Shown: positions 9,011 through 16,286 of the stretch, piece by piece
How positions within the stretch are numbered: the stretch's first letter is position 1
Layout: each line of letters starts with the position of its first letter
Assembly (NCBI RefSeq): GCF_014698505.1
Contig: NZ_JACJTD010000005.1
Span: 157,825 to 221,824, forward strand
DNA from: Nostoc foliaceum FACHB-393
Lineage (GTDB): Bacteria > Cyanobacteriota > Cyanobacteriia > Cyanobacteriales > Nostocaceae
Direction: 5' to 3'
Length of the DNA stretch: 64,000 nt
The notes under the pieces: generated by a model
Seen by the model: the letters and a program-made list of their open reading frames with translations, nothing else
Told to the model about the DNA's origin: nothing
The model's database searches: none
Translations under genes and position numbers: made by a program

Positions 9011-9466
9011 ATGTGGGTAAGTGCCATAGTCGCGTATTTACATTATTTAAGCTTCATATTGTGTTTTGGCGCTCTGGTATTAGAAGCATTCAATTTAAAA
9101 AAAGAATTGAGTTTAAATGAGGCTTGGAAGATTGTTATAGCTGATGCAGTGTATGGCATATCAGCAACTGTTGTTCTTGTTACAGGCGTTTTGCGTGTTA
9201 TCTACTTTGGTAAAGGCACGGATTACTATTTGAGTAACCCAGTTTTCTACGTCAAAGTTGGGGTTTTTATCGTGGTAGGTTTGCTATCTCTCTATCCCAC
9301 TTTTTCTTTCATTGGTTGGTTGAAAAGTCTGCAACAGGGGCAAGCACCCAAGCTGGAATTACTAAAACTAAATCGTCTAATCTGGCTAATTAGAATTGAA
9401 CTGGTTGGTTTTACCCTAATTCCGTTATTGGCAGCAATCATGGCAAGGGGATTAGGCACAAACTAG
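9011..9466 (+). CDS. DUF2214 family membrane protein
   Basis: 151 residues with four hydrophobic segments (about residues 5-25, 45-65, 80-100 and 125-147). The family-typical N-terminal HYLSFILCFGALVLE, the TGVLRVIYFGKGTDYY loop and the C-terminal RIELVGFTLIPLLAAIMARG match the DUF2214 family of small integral membrane proteins. Their function is not established. The gene is single, with HIP1-containing non-coding DNA downstream. Confidence 0.85.
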   Translation: MWVSAIVAYLHYLSFILCFGALVLEAFNLKKELSLNEAWKIVIADAVYGISATVVLVTGVLRVIYFGKGTDYYLSNPVFYVKVGVFIVVGLLSLYPTFSFIGWLKSLQQGQAPKLELLKLNRLIWLIRIELVGFTLIPLLAAIMARGLGTN

Positions 9467-9795
9467 GTTAGGCAGTCAAAGTTGCACTCTAGATCGCCTC
9501 ACCTAAAAAATTCAAGCGATCGCATTCAGCATCTCATAGAGAGGAAAAAATTGCACCCCTGGAGCGATCGCTTGGAATGGATAGTACACTAGTACTATGC
9601 AAAAGCTTCCCCAGTGCGTAGATGTTTAATGGCTCCTATGACCGGTACAATGCTCTTTTTGCGCCTGTGCATTGGGATTGCTCGGAGTACGGCTGGATGG
9701 ATGATTCGGTGTAGGCGAACCGATAAGGCGCAGCACTCACCCAAAATGACCGAAAATAAATGAGTGCTATTTAAAACTTGAGGGGAAAATTTATC
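9467..9795. other. Intergenic stretch without a convincing gene
   Basis: 329 bases with two HIP1-like sites. Short open frames exist on both strands around 9600-9800 but have no ribosome site or recognisable sequence. The last 20 bases carry GAGGGGA, the ribosome site of the next gene. Confidence 0.5.
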
Positions 9796-10287
9796 ATGTC
9801 TCATCTGCTAAAAGCGTTCCAGCAGCGATTCTTGCGGAGTATTACTTTTGTAATACTCGTAACTTTGATTAGTAGTTTCATACTTCCTGGGGCTACTTGG
9901 GCTGCTTCTTCTAGCTTGGGAGTTGATAATGGTTATCTTACTGCTTGCCCGGCTTCAGACAACTGTGTTGTGAGTCAAAATGCTGATGCTAAACACGCCA
10001 TTGACCCGATTACTTATCATCTAGACCAGAATACAACTAGAGAAATCTTACTAAAAGTTCTCGGTGTTGTTCCCCGTACAGAAATTGTAGAACAGACTCC
10101 TAATTACATCCATGCTCTTTCTAAAAGCCGCATCTTCAAATTTGTTGATGATGTAGAGTTTTATTTCCCTCCCAATGAATCAGTAATTCATCTGCGATCG
10201 GCATCTCGCGTGGGAGAATCGGATCTCGGTGTCAACCGCAGACGAGTCGAGCAAATTCGTCTGGCTCTACGCGATTTAAACATTTGA
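9796..10287 (+). CDS. DUF1499 family exported protein
   Basis: 163 residues. The ATG at 9796 is preceded by GAGGGGA (9780-9786), so it is preferred over an in-frame TTG at 9778. The N-terminus is a signal peptide (FLRSITFVILVTLISSF, then GATWAAS), giving a probable cleavage after residue 38 or so. The mature part is a DUF1499 domain: LTACPASDNCVVSQ near the start and the paired strands ending in IHLRSASRVGESDLGVNRRR. Related plant proteins are found in the thylakoid lumen, which suggests a lumenal or periplasmic place, but the function is unknown. The two cysteines in CPASDNC are typical of the family. Confidence 0.85.
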   Translation: MSHLLKAFQQRFLRSITFVILVTLISSFILPGATWAASSSLGVDNGYLTACPASDNCVVSQNADAKHAIDPITYHLDQNTTREILLKVLGVVPRTEIVEQTPNYIHALSKSRIFKFVDDVEFYFPPNESVIHLRSASRVGESDLGVNRRRVEQIRLALRDLNI

Positions 10288-10336
10288 TTTTAGTAGCCGT
10301 GAGGAGTGCCAAGATTAGTGATGGATGACAACCAAC

Positions 10337-10741
10337 TTAAACTTGGCTCAACTTACGAGAATAAAGTTCATCAGACACTTCTTTGAGTTCTGGTTCAACC
10401 ACTGTCAAATGTTGCTCTAAAATAGTCAAATTGCGAATATTAGACTTATAGAAAGCATCAAATAAATCACCCACTAAAGGCACAGTACCCACGACTGTTT
10501 CCAAACCAACATTAAAAATCATTTTGGCTAAATCTTGACGGGGAATACCAAAACGGGTAGCTAAAAATATGATGTAAGCTGAAAACGCTGTACTGATTAA
10601 ATCACCAGCACCTGGCACCAAACCGATAATTGGGTCTATTCCAATGTGAAAACCTGTTAGAGGGATGCGTATAGATGTATCCATCAAGCGGCTGAGTTTG
10701 CGGATGCGATTTAGAGTAGCAAGGCGTTTGGCAGCGTCCAT
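10337..10741 (-). CDS. DUF4112 family protein
   Basis: 134 residues from the ATG at 10741 (an in-frame GTG at 10759 would add six). The sequence has the DUF4112 pattern: an N-terminal helix (LNRIRKLSRLMDTSIRIP), the glycine-rich GIDPIIGLVPGAGDLIS, a membrane-like helix, and the second copy of the same idea, VGTVPLVGDLFDAFYKSN. This repeated G-x-(V/P)-x-G-D-x-(I/L) motif is the hallmark of the family. The role is unknown; weak membrane association is likely. It converges with the DUF1499 gene and diverges from the MAPEG gene. Confidence 0.88.
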   Translation of the reverse strand: MDAAKRLATLNRIRKLSRLMDTSIRIPLTGFHIGIDPIIGLVPGAGDLISTAFSAYIIFLATRFGIPRQDLAKMIFNVGLETVVGTVPLVGDLFDAFYKSNIRNLTILEQHLTVVEPELKEVSDELYSRKLSQV

Positions 10742-10855
10742 AATTTTCGATATTTGCACTACTTTTAAATTGCACTATTTTTAGTTATTTGTCTTGTACC
10801 GTTAGAAAGAAAAAGTATGAATAAAAATCTTGAATACTGCCTAAAAAGCAGATAA

Positions 10856-11293
10856 ATGGATGATACACTATACTTTTTTTGGTACTCGTGGATAGAAAAT
10901 ATGTCGCCCTGGATTAGTCTTATAACTGCTTTGACACTTTTGCTCTATTTGGTCATCACAATTAATGTTGGTAGAGCCAGAGCCAAGTATAAAGTAGCAC
11001 CTCCTAAAACGACAGGAGATGCCGGCTTTGAACGAGTGCTGCGTGTTCAGCAAAATACCCTAGAGCAGTTAGTTCTTTTCTTACCCGCTTTATGGTTGTT
11101 CTCCTTCTACGTCAACCCATTGTGGGGGGCGCTTGTTGGTGCTATCTGGCTTGTTGGTCGAATTGCCTACGCTTGGGGATATTATCAGGCTGCCGAAAAG
11201 CGGATGCTTGGCTTTGGCATTAGTTCCCTCAGCAGTATGGTGCTACTCTTGGGTTCGCTGGTTGGCATCATCCTGTCTTTGGTGCGCCCATAA
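10856..11293 (+). CDS. MAPEG family membrane protein
   Basis: 145 residues with four membrane helices. Diagnostic residues of the MAPEG superfamily (microsomal glutathione S-transferase and FLAP relatives) are FERVLRVQQNTLEQLVLFLP in helix 2 and the VGRIAYAWGYYQAAEKRMLGF segment before the last helix. Family members are trimeric membrane enzymes that often use glutathione; whether this one is a glutathione transferase or peroxidase is not known. It is a single gene, about 95 bases from the divergent DUF4112 gene. Confidence 0.9.
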   Translation: MDDTLYFFWYSWIENMSPWISLITALTLLLYLVITINVGRARAKYKVAPPKTTGDAGFERVLRVQQNTLEQLVLFLPALWLFSFYVNPLWGALVGAIWLVGRIAYAWGYYQAAEKRMLGFGISSLSSMVLLLGSLVGIILSLVRP

Positions 11294-11450
11294 GTCATTT
11301 GCATTGAGGGAGCGATCGCAGGATATGTAAGCCAAAAATTTCCCACAGAAAATACAGAATATGCCCTTTAGTAGAACCAGAGCCACGAGCTAAGGGTAGT
11401 ATCTTGGAGTCAAAGCTATCTTATTAGTTTTTGATTGATTACAACTTCTG

Positions 11451-11574
11451 CTAGAGAATCAATTCAGTAATCAAAAACGCCAAACTCCCCGCTCCGCTAT
11501 CTAATGGCAGGCTTACGCCAAGGTCGACGGGTTGGGGGAAAAGTTCTTCCAGGATTACTGAATTGGTGTTCTAG
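11451..11574. repeat. Small inverted-repeat element (MITE-like)
   Basis: 22-bp ends match in inverse orientation at 19 of 22 positions: the left end is 11451-11472 and the right end is 11553-11574. The shared core is CAATTCAGTAATC / GATTACTGAATTG. The 80-base interior has no frame and includes a GGCTTACGCC-type segment common in cyanobacterial repeats. It lies between the MAPEG gene and a broken zinc-ribbon frame. The rest of 11294-11450 shows only a HIP1 site. Confidence 0.6.
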
Positions 11575-11598
11575 ATTACTCCTGGATGAAATTTTTAG

Positions 11599-11952
11599 TA
11601 TTTTTCAATACTGAATCTGGAGAGCAACACTCTTCAGGACAAGCTGACTCAACTTGTAGAACCAGAAGAAAAAGCCCTTGCCGCCATTGATGCACGCAGC
11701 AAAACAATCACTGATACATCTATATGTTCCCAGTGCCATTGGCAACATAATCCAGAACTGGGCAACACTGAGCATTGTAATAACTGTGGTCATCCTGTGT
11801 ACTCGGTGGGCGAAGAGTCTGATTGCTCAGAATGCGCCCAACGATTGCGACAAACCGAGGCAGATAGACAACTTTACACGCATCAGCACCCTGTTGAGAC
11901 AAGAACTTATTGCTACATCCAGTTAATTTATCATTTTACAACTGGAGAGTTT
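11599..11952 (+). pseudogene. Zinc-ribbon protein fragment lacking a start codon
   Basis: An open frame begins after a TAG at 11596 and runs without a stop into the next gene, but has no ATG, GTG or TTG before 11797. It encodes convincing protein: a helical lead (LQDKLTQLVEPEEKALAAI) followed by two CxxC knuckles (CSQCHWQHNPE, then HCNNCGHPV) and a third (CSECAQRL). This is a zinc-ribbon arrangement. The missing start, plus an inverted-repeat element directly upstream, suggests that the 5' end was lost when the repeat inserted or by deletion. Alternatively a CTG at 11611 or 11617 is used. It reads in frame into the ATG at 11953, so a fusion product is formally possible. Confidence 0.45.
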
Positions 11953-12180
11953 ATGAACTATATCAACAAAATTATCCTCGAACAGCTGCGTTCCGGGGGA
12001 AAAACTGCCGGAGAACTTAAAGATACCCTTGAGTGTAGTTATAGTGTTCTCGACAAAGCTTTGCGTGAGCTGATTGAAGCTTCTGAAATCGAGCCAGGAT
12101 GGAGTAATGATGATTTTCCTGTGAGAATTTATAAACTTAAGCGCAAACAAGGATCTATTCCTTTTTGGATAAATCAATAA
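11953..12180 (+). CDS. Small winged-helix-like protein
   Basis: 75 residues from an ATG with GGAGAG at 11943-11948, a good ribosome site, although the frame is open further upstream. The sequence IILEQLRSGGKTAGELKDTL followed by SYSVLDKALRELIEASEIEP has the helix-turn-helix plus wing rhythm of small winged-helix DNA-binding proteins (GntR/MarR-like core), and the tail is basic (YKLKRKQG). DNA binding is an inference from this pattern only. It is followed 72 bases later by another hypothetical gene on the same strand. Confidence 0.55.
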   Translation: MNYINKIILEQLRSGGKTAGELKDTLECSYSVLDKALRELIEASEIEPGWSNDDFPVRIYKLKRKQGSIPFWINQ

Positions 12181-12252
12181 GCTCTAAAATGTCTGCTCCA
12201 TCTATTTTATAGATTTAGCCTATGGCTATCAGAACCAAAAAAGATAAGAGTT

Positions 12253-12681
12253 ATGATAGATGAATTACATGAAACCCTCATTGACATTATTCAACGCTGG
12301 CTAGAACAAGATAGCGACCCACCAAGCTGCCGAATTTTATCCCGCTCTGTTTCTTTAACAGAGTTAATTGAGCTTAAGACCATCAAAGAACAAGAACAAA
12401 GCACTTACCAAAATGCTTGTTTCCAAGCAGGGCAGCGATGGCATCAATCTCTACACCTTCGCGCTTGTGATGGTGATTTAGTCCGCGTTCCCTTCCTGGC
12501 AAAAATTAAAATTAAGTACGGTTTAGAACGCCTCCACCAACAAATTGATAGTGATGTTTTAGCAACTTCTACTAACTGGTGTAACGAATATGGATGGACG
12601 GATTTATTTATATTTGAAGGTCGTTTCTGGGCTTTCCCTCATAACGCTGTACTACCATTGCCAATTTCTGAGGCCTTATAG
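12253..12681 (+). CDS. Hypothetical protein
   Basis: 142 residues, no signal peptide and no membrane segment. It has an N-terminal amphipathic helix (DELHETLIDIIQRWLEQDSD), a Cys near residue 27, and a C-terminal aromatic stretch (WCNEYGWTDLFIFEGRFWAFP). I do not recognise the family. Coding character is supported by length and composition. It may be co-transcribed with the winged-helix-like gene 72 bases upstream. Confidence 0.6.
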   Translation: MIDELHETLIDIIQRWLEQDSDPPSCRILSRSVSLTELIELKTIKEQEQSTYQNACFQAGQRWHQSLHLRACDGDLVRVPFLAKIKIKYGLERLHQQIDSDVLATSTNWCNEYGWTDLFIFEGRFWAFPHNAVLPLPISEAL

Positions 12682-12877
12682 TCTATAGGATGTCAAGGCT
12701 AGGCGGCAATCTAATACTTGTCGGTTAAAGGGGAAAGGATTTAAATTCACCCCTTACCCTTTTCTCCGATCACACCAGAGTGAAGAGTACTTATCCGAGA
12801 AGGATTGGGAGGCAAATAGTCACTCTGTATTGCCAAGCTCGACGCTACGCAATAAGTATTAGTTTTTTTACTAAAAC

Positions 12878-13075
12878 TTATTCGCTGCCTCCGATAGCTT
12901 TATTGATATCAGTTAAGTTTTGATACTGTTTTGGAGGTAATTGCTTCAAAGCTCGCAAAACAACCTCATCAACACCTTTTTCTTCCGCATATTTCAGCAA
13001 TTCATTTCTGCTGATTGGGTAATTAACTTCATTCAAATTGTTTTGTAATTTTGATAAATTGACTGTAGCGTTCAT
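12878..13075 (-). CDS. DUF2795 family small protein
   Basis: 65 residues. The core YPISRNELLKYAEEKGVDEVV followed by LKQLPPKQYQNLTDINKAIG matches the DUF2795 pattern (a small helical domain with a conserved LPxxxY near the end). The function is unknown. The ATG at 13075 is preceded on its strand by GGAGGAAA, a strong ribosome site. The gene is flanked by about 200 bases of non-coding DNA on the left and more than 250 on the right. Confidence 0.8.
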   Translation of the reverse strand: MNATVNLSKLQNNLNEVNYPISRNELLKYAEEKGVDEVVLRALKQLPPKQYQNLTDINKAIGGSE

Positions 13076-13226
13076 GATTTTCCTCCATGTATAATATTGT
13101 ATGTTGACTCAACAAAATGGTTATTGAGTTTAATACTCGTCTTGGCAACAATTGAAAACAGTTAGTTACAAAGCAATTAAGACTATCCTCAGCCAATGTG
13201 CTTTTGAATCAATTTGATTTAGGGTC

Positions 13227-13337
13227 TTATTCCTTGGCAAGCTTTCTCGTTGCCGCAATCAGGTATTTACTCGCCTCATCGGCACATAAAATTCCCATAT
13301 CTACCATCTCTAGCTTGAGGCATACCTGTTCGTCAAT
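13227..13337 (-). CDS. Possible tiny protein with a non-canonical start, or a frameshifted remnant
   Basis: A 36-codon frame with protein-like sequence (LKLEMVDMGILCADEASKYL, then AATRKLAKE) ends at TAA 13229-13227. AGGAG at 13348-13344 is spaced five bases from an in-frame ATT. The nearby ATG at 13341 is out of frame by one base (ATGAATTGACG). So either ATT initiates, or one base was gained and the gene is broken. I do not recognise the product. The confidence is low because of its size. Confidence 0.25.
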   Translation of the reverse strand: MDEQVCLKLEMVDMGILCADEASKYLIAATRKLAKE

Positions 13338-13590
13338 TCATTCTCCTTAAGTATGATTTAGTTTTGTTGCACTTCGGTTATGGTGCAAAGCACCCGCAAG
13401 GGAGAGCGATCGCAATCCAATACTGCTTGCTTTGTGCATTTTCAACTCGGAATTGGGTTTAGGGAAAAGGTTAAAGGTTTTTTCTTTCCCCTTTTCCTTT
13501 TCCCCCTTAAGCCAAAAGTATTGGAGCAGAGCTGTTCCCCGCCTTTTGAGTACCGTATAGTTACAGTTGTCCAATAACATACCTCGATAT

Positions 13591-14019
13591 ATGAAAACTT
13601 TCATTTGTTGTGTTGCTCTGCTCTTATTTGGCCCTAGCTTTCTAGCTAACAGTCCCAGTAATGCCAATGAATCATCTATTACTAGGAATAGTCTTGTTGT
13701 TGCAGAGACTGCTAGTAATCAAGAATTCATCGCTAGGGGTACAGAACCTTTTTGGAGTGTTACTGTGAGCAAGAGGGGAATTGTCTACTCTTCACCAGAT
13801 GTGCAAAAGCGAACCTTCTCTTATGTTGCACCCTTGAAAGCAGAGGCGCGTCCCGCAGACCTAGTGCGGGTCTATCGACTTAAGGGCAAAGGCAACAATA
13901 TCTTAATCATCAAAAAAGTCGATGCCTGTAGCGACGGTATGTCAGATCAAGAGTATCCCTACTCGGCAATTTTTATCTTGGAGAATAAAATTTTAGAAGG
14001 TTGCGCTGAGAAAAAATGA
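13591..14019 (+). CDS. Exported COG3650-like protein
   Basis: 142 residues from the ATG at 13591; an in-frame TTG at 13567 would only add eight residues before the signal peptide. The N-terminus (MKTFICCVALLLFGPSFLAN) is a signal sequence with probable cleavage near SNANESS. The mature domain begins with FIARGTEPFWSVTV, the hallmark of the COG3650 / uncharacterised heat-shock HslJ-neighbour family of small periplasmic proteins. It ends with two cysteines (VDACSDGMSD and LEGCAEKK) that could form a disulfide. The function is unknown. No strong ribosome site is seen. Confidence 0.75.
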   Translation: MKTFICCVALLLFGPSFLANSPSNANESSITRNSLVVAETASNQEFIARGTEPFWSVTVSKRGIVYSSPDVQKRTFSYVAPLKAEARPADLVRVYRLKGKGNNILIIKKVDACSDGMSDQEYPYSAIFILENKILEGCAEKK

Positions 14020-14070
14020 TGCCCTGATGCAAGAACTAACCGTTACTCAAATGATTCGGAAGTTAAATAA

Positions 14071-14112
14071 AAGCCGTGCTAGAAGCACGGAGCTTTAAAC
14101 CCATTTTCTCGG
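14071..14112. mobile_element. Hairpin resembling an IS200/IS605-type right end, without transposase
   Basis: A perfect 7-bp hairpin CCGTGCT-AGA-AGCACGG (14074-14090) is followed by AGCTTTAAACCCATTTT. A hairpin followed by a TTTAAACCCA-type sequence resembles what I recall of the right ends of cyanobacterial IS200/IS605 and tnpB-bearing elements. No tnpA or tnpB frame is nearby, so this would be a solo end or short remnant. Confidence 0.45.
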
Positions 14113-14332
14113 TAAAAAATACATTAACAGGAATTACGTAAGTTGAAGATAAGTGATTTCACGATAGAGGTGTGTGGAAATCTAAAGAAATTGTTAAGGG
14201 GATACCCAGGTAATATGGGTAAAAATTGGGTAGTTACGCGCTATTTTTAAGCAAGCGATTGAGCGATGATTATGTGTATAGAAAGCGCTGGCAAAGATTT
14301 TTAGCTGGCATTTAATAAACCGCATATAAAAC

Positions 14333-14360
14333 AAAGCCCTGAAATTTTTCAGGGCTTTTT
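14333..14360 (+). terminator. Strong intrinsic terminator, gene unassigned
   Basis: Perfect 12-bp stem AAAGCCCTGAAA (14333-14344), TT loop, TTTCAGGGCTTT (14347-14358), then T residues. It lies 314 bases after the COG3650-like gene, too far to be its obvious terminator, so a small RNA between about 14110 and 14360 is possible. The remaining bases to 14707 hold nothing else that I recognise. Confidence 0.8.
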
Positions 14361-14707
14361 AAATTAAAAACTCAGTTTTCAGCCAAAATATACAAAGCTT
14401 GCCTCGATTTGTCCACACCCAACATATAACAATAAAATTGCCGACTTCTCTAGAAAGTTGGTAATCTGAGCCTTTCAATTACTTGGAATATAGGTATTTC
14501 CTAGGGACGCACAGATGTACGCCCCTATTATGTTTTTTGTATCAATTGCGTCATTGTTATACCTGTAAGTATGAAACAATACCATACTTCTCCCTTTACG
14601 TCTTATATCTAAAGGTAGAAGATAAAGGTTAAAATTTGGGAAACCTAAGAGAGGTTCATTCCTAAAAGATGTCCTGCCTATTTATCGCAGAATGCAACTG
14701 AGGTCAG

Positions 14708-15730
14708 ATGACGCAATCTTTAAATCGAGTCAAAGAGTGGGAACAACGTCGTGATGAAGCAAGCCGCTACTACCAGCGGGGGAAATTCCAAGAGTCTCTC
14801 GATCTTGCAACCAAGAATTTACACTTGGCTAGATCAATTCCAGACCGAGCCAGAGAAGGTTATACATTAAACGACCTTGGTTTAGCTCACCTCAGTTGCT
14901 GGCAACCTCAAAGAGCATTAGAGCGCTTTCATCAGGCGCTTTCGGTTGCTGTTGAAATTGGCAACGCGCCAGCACAAGCAACTGCACTTAGCAATCTGGG
15001 TTCTACCTACAGCCGTCTTGGACGCTTTTCGCAGGCGTTAGAATATTTTGACCAAGCACTACCAATCTTTAGGCGATCGCAAGATACTCAAAGTGAAATT
15101 TCTACTCTTAATGATGTAGCCCTAATTTATACCCGATTGGGAGAACCAAAACGGGCACTGTTGCTACAACACCAAATTTTGAGGATGCGGCGATTGTTAG
15201 GTGACTTTTCTGGTGAAGCAACAACCCTAAATGGCATTGGGTTTGCTTACAACGTCTTAGGCAAGTTTGAGGAAGCTCTAGAATTTTTTCAAGCAGCCCT
15301 TCCAATTCAACGAGCTGTCAAGAATTTGGTTGGTGAAGCAACCACTTTGAACAATATTGCCTCAATCTATAGTGATTTAGGAAAACCGAAACAAGCGTTA
15401 TTGCTTTACTATCAAGTTCTTTTGACACGTCGAGCAATCAGCGATCGCTCCGGTGAGGCAACAACCCTTCATAACATTGGTTTTACCTATAGCACTCTGG
15501 CAGAGCATCGGCAAGCAATGAAGTTCTATAAGCAAGCCATTGCGATTTATCAACAACTAGGCGATGGCCTTGGAGAAATTTCGACTTTGCTAAATATGGG
15601 AAGCCTTTACGCTACAACGAAACGCAAAAAAATGGCGCGATCGTGCTACCAAAACGCCCAAGAGTTAGCAGAGCAAATCGAACATCAGCCACTCCTAGAA
15701 AAAGTACAGCTGTTTATAGATTCTCTGTAG
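14708..15730 (+). CDS. Tetratricopeptide-repeat protein
   Basis: 340 residues consisting almost wholly of 40-residue TPRs of the TPR_12 kind. Repeats start near residues 55, 95, 135, 175, 215, 255 and 295, each with the A-x-x-L-x-N-(L/I)-(G/A)-x-x-Y and ALxxxxQAL patterns. It has no signal peptide and no catalytic domain. The 40-residue period (GEATTLNNIA.. GEATTLHNIG..) is like the TPR arrays of signalling scaffold proteins that often carry CHAT or NB-ARC domains, but none is attached here. The role is probably protein-protein docking; the partner is unknown. GAGG at 14700-14703 supports the ATG at 14708. A strong terminator follows 20 bases after the stop. Confidence 0.9.
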   Translation: MTQSLNRVKEWEQRRDEASRYYQRGKFQESLDLATKNLHLARSIPDRAREGYTLNDLGLAHLSCWQPQRALERFHQALSVAVEIGNAPAQATALSNLGSTYSRLGRFSQALEYFDQALPIFRRSQDTQSEISTLNDVALIYTRLGEPKRALLLQHQILRMRRLLGDFSGEATTLNGIGFAYNVLGKFEEALEFFQAALPIQRAVKNLVGEATTLNNIASIYSDLGKPKQALLLYYQVLLTRRAISDRSGEATTLHNIGFTYSTLAEHRQAMKFYKQAIAIYQQLGDGLGEISTLLNMGSLYATTKRKKMARSCYQNAQELAEQIEHQPLLEKVQLFIDSL

Positions 15731-15749
15731 TTTGATGCAGCAGACTCAG

Positions 15750-15787
15750 ATTCCCCACTTCTTTAAGAAGAAATGGGGAATTTTTTT
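15750..15787 (+). terminator. Intrinsic terminator of the TPR gene
   Basis: Stem ATTCCCCA (15750-15757) / TGGGGAAT (15774-15781), extended inside by TTCTT / AAGAA pairing and followed by seven T residues. It starts 20 bases after the TPR stop codon. Confidence 0.9.
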
Positions 15788-15904
15788 GTGCGAGTTGAAA
15801 CTCAAAAAGTTAGCAACTTCGTTACCGTCATCCAGATATTGCTCAACAGGTTACGATCAATTAAGAAGTAATAATTTGTTACGGCACCGCCAGGAGTCTT
15901 TTAA

Positions 15905-16123
15905 ATGTTCATTGATGAATTGTCACCTATATTCAAAGAATTTATCCAGCATCCAGTCTCATTTGTGGGTGGGTTCTTCTCTGGTGTGCTTCGGCTCAAT
16001 CTTGCAGACGATCCTGTAAAAAGCTGGCTGGATCAACAGATCCGCTCTAATAGTTACACCAGCACCGCAACAGACGGACACAATGGCAAAGCAAGTGGGC
16101 CTCAACAGATTTCGATTGACTAA
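15905..16123 (+). CDS. Small conserved-looking hypothetical protein
   Basis: 72 residues. CAGGAG at 15891-15896 is well placed before the ATG, and a terminator follows 43 bases after the stop, so this is a self-contained transcription unit. The central VSFVGGFFSGVLRLNLADDP stretch is mildly hydrophobic, and the C-terminal third is polar and probably disordered. I recall similar short proteins in other cyanobacteria, with the DDPVKSWLDQQ motif, but no function. Confidence 0.75.
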   Translation: MFIDELSPIFKEFIQHPVSFVGGFFSGVLRLNLADDPVKSWLDQQIRSNSYTSTATDGHNGKASGPQQISID

Positions 16124-16165
16124 ATTTTTGAGTCATCGCAAATCAGGCTAATTATTTTGGTCACA

Positions 16166-16209
16166 TACTCCCACATTGTTGCAAGCATACAGTGTGGGAG
16201 TAGTTTATT
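16166..16209 (+). terminator. Intrinsic terminator of the small gene at 15905
   Basis: Stem TACTCCCACATTG (16166-16178) pairs with CAGTGTGGGAGTA (16190-16202), 12 of 13 Watson-Crick plus one G-T pair, with an 11-base loop followed by GTTTATTTT. Confidence 0.85.
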
Positions 16210-16286
16210 TTCACCAAGCTGTAGCTGTACTAGTCGGTTGCTCCCCTATTAAGAGATACTAAAGCTAGGTAGATAGGCAAAGAAAT

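Noticed and set aside
9595..9804. Minus-strand 69-codon frame before the DUF1499 gene
   Set aside because: No ribosome site, no recognisable sequence, and it overlaps the leader of the DUF1499 gene.
15732..16019. 95-codon frame starting at the TPR terminator
   Set aside because: It begins in the terminator stem and overlaps the better supported small gene at 15905.
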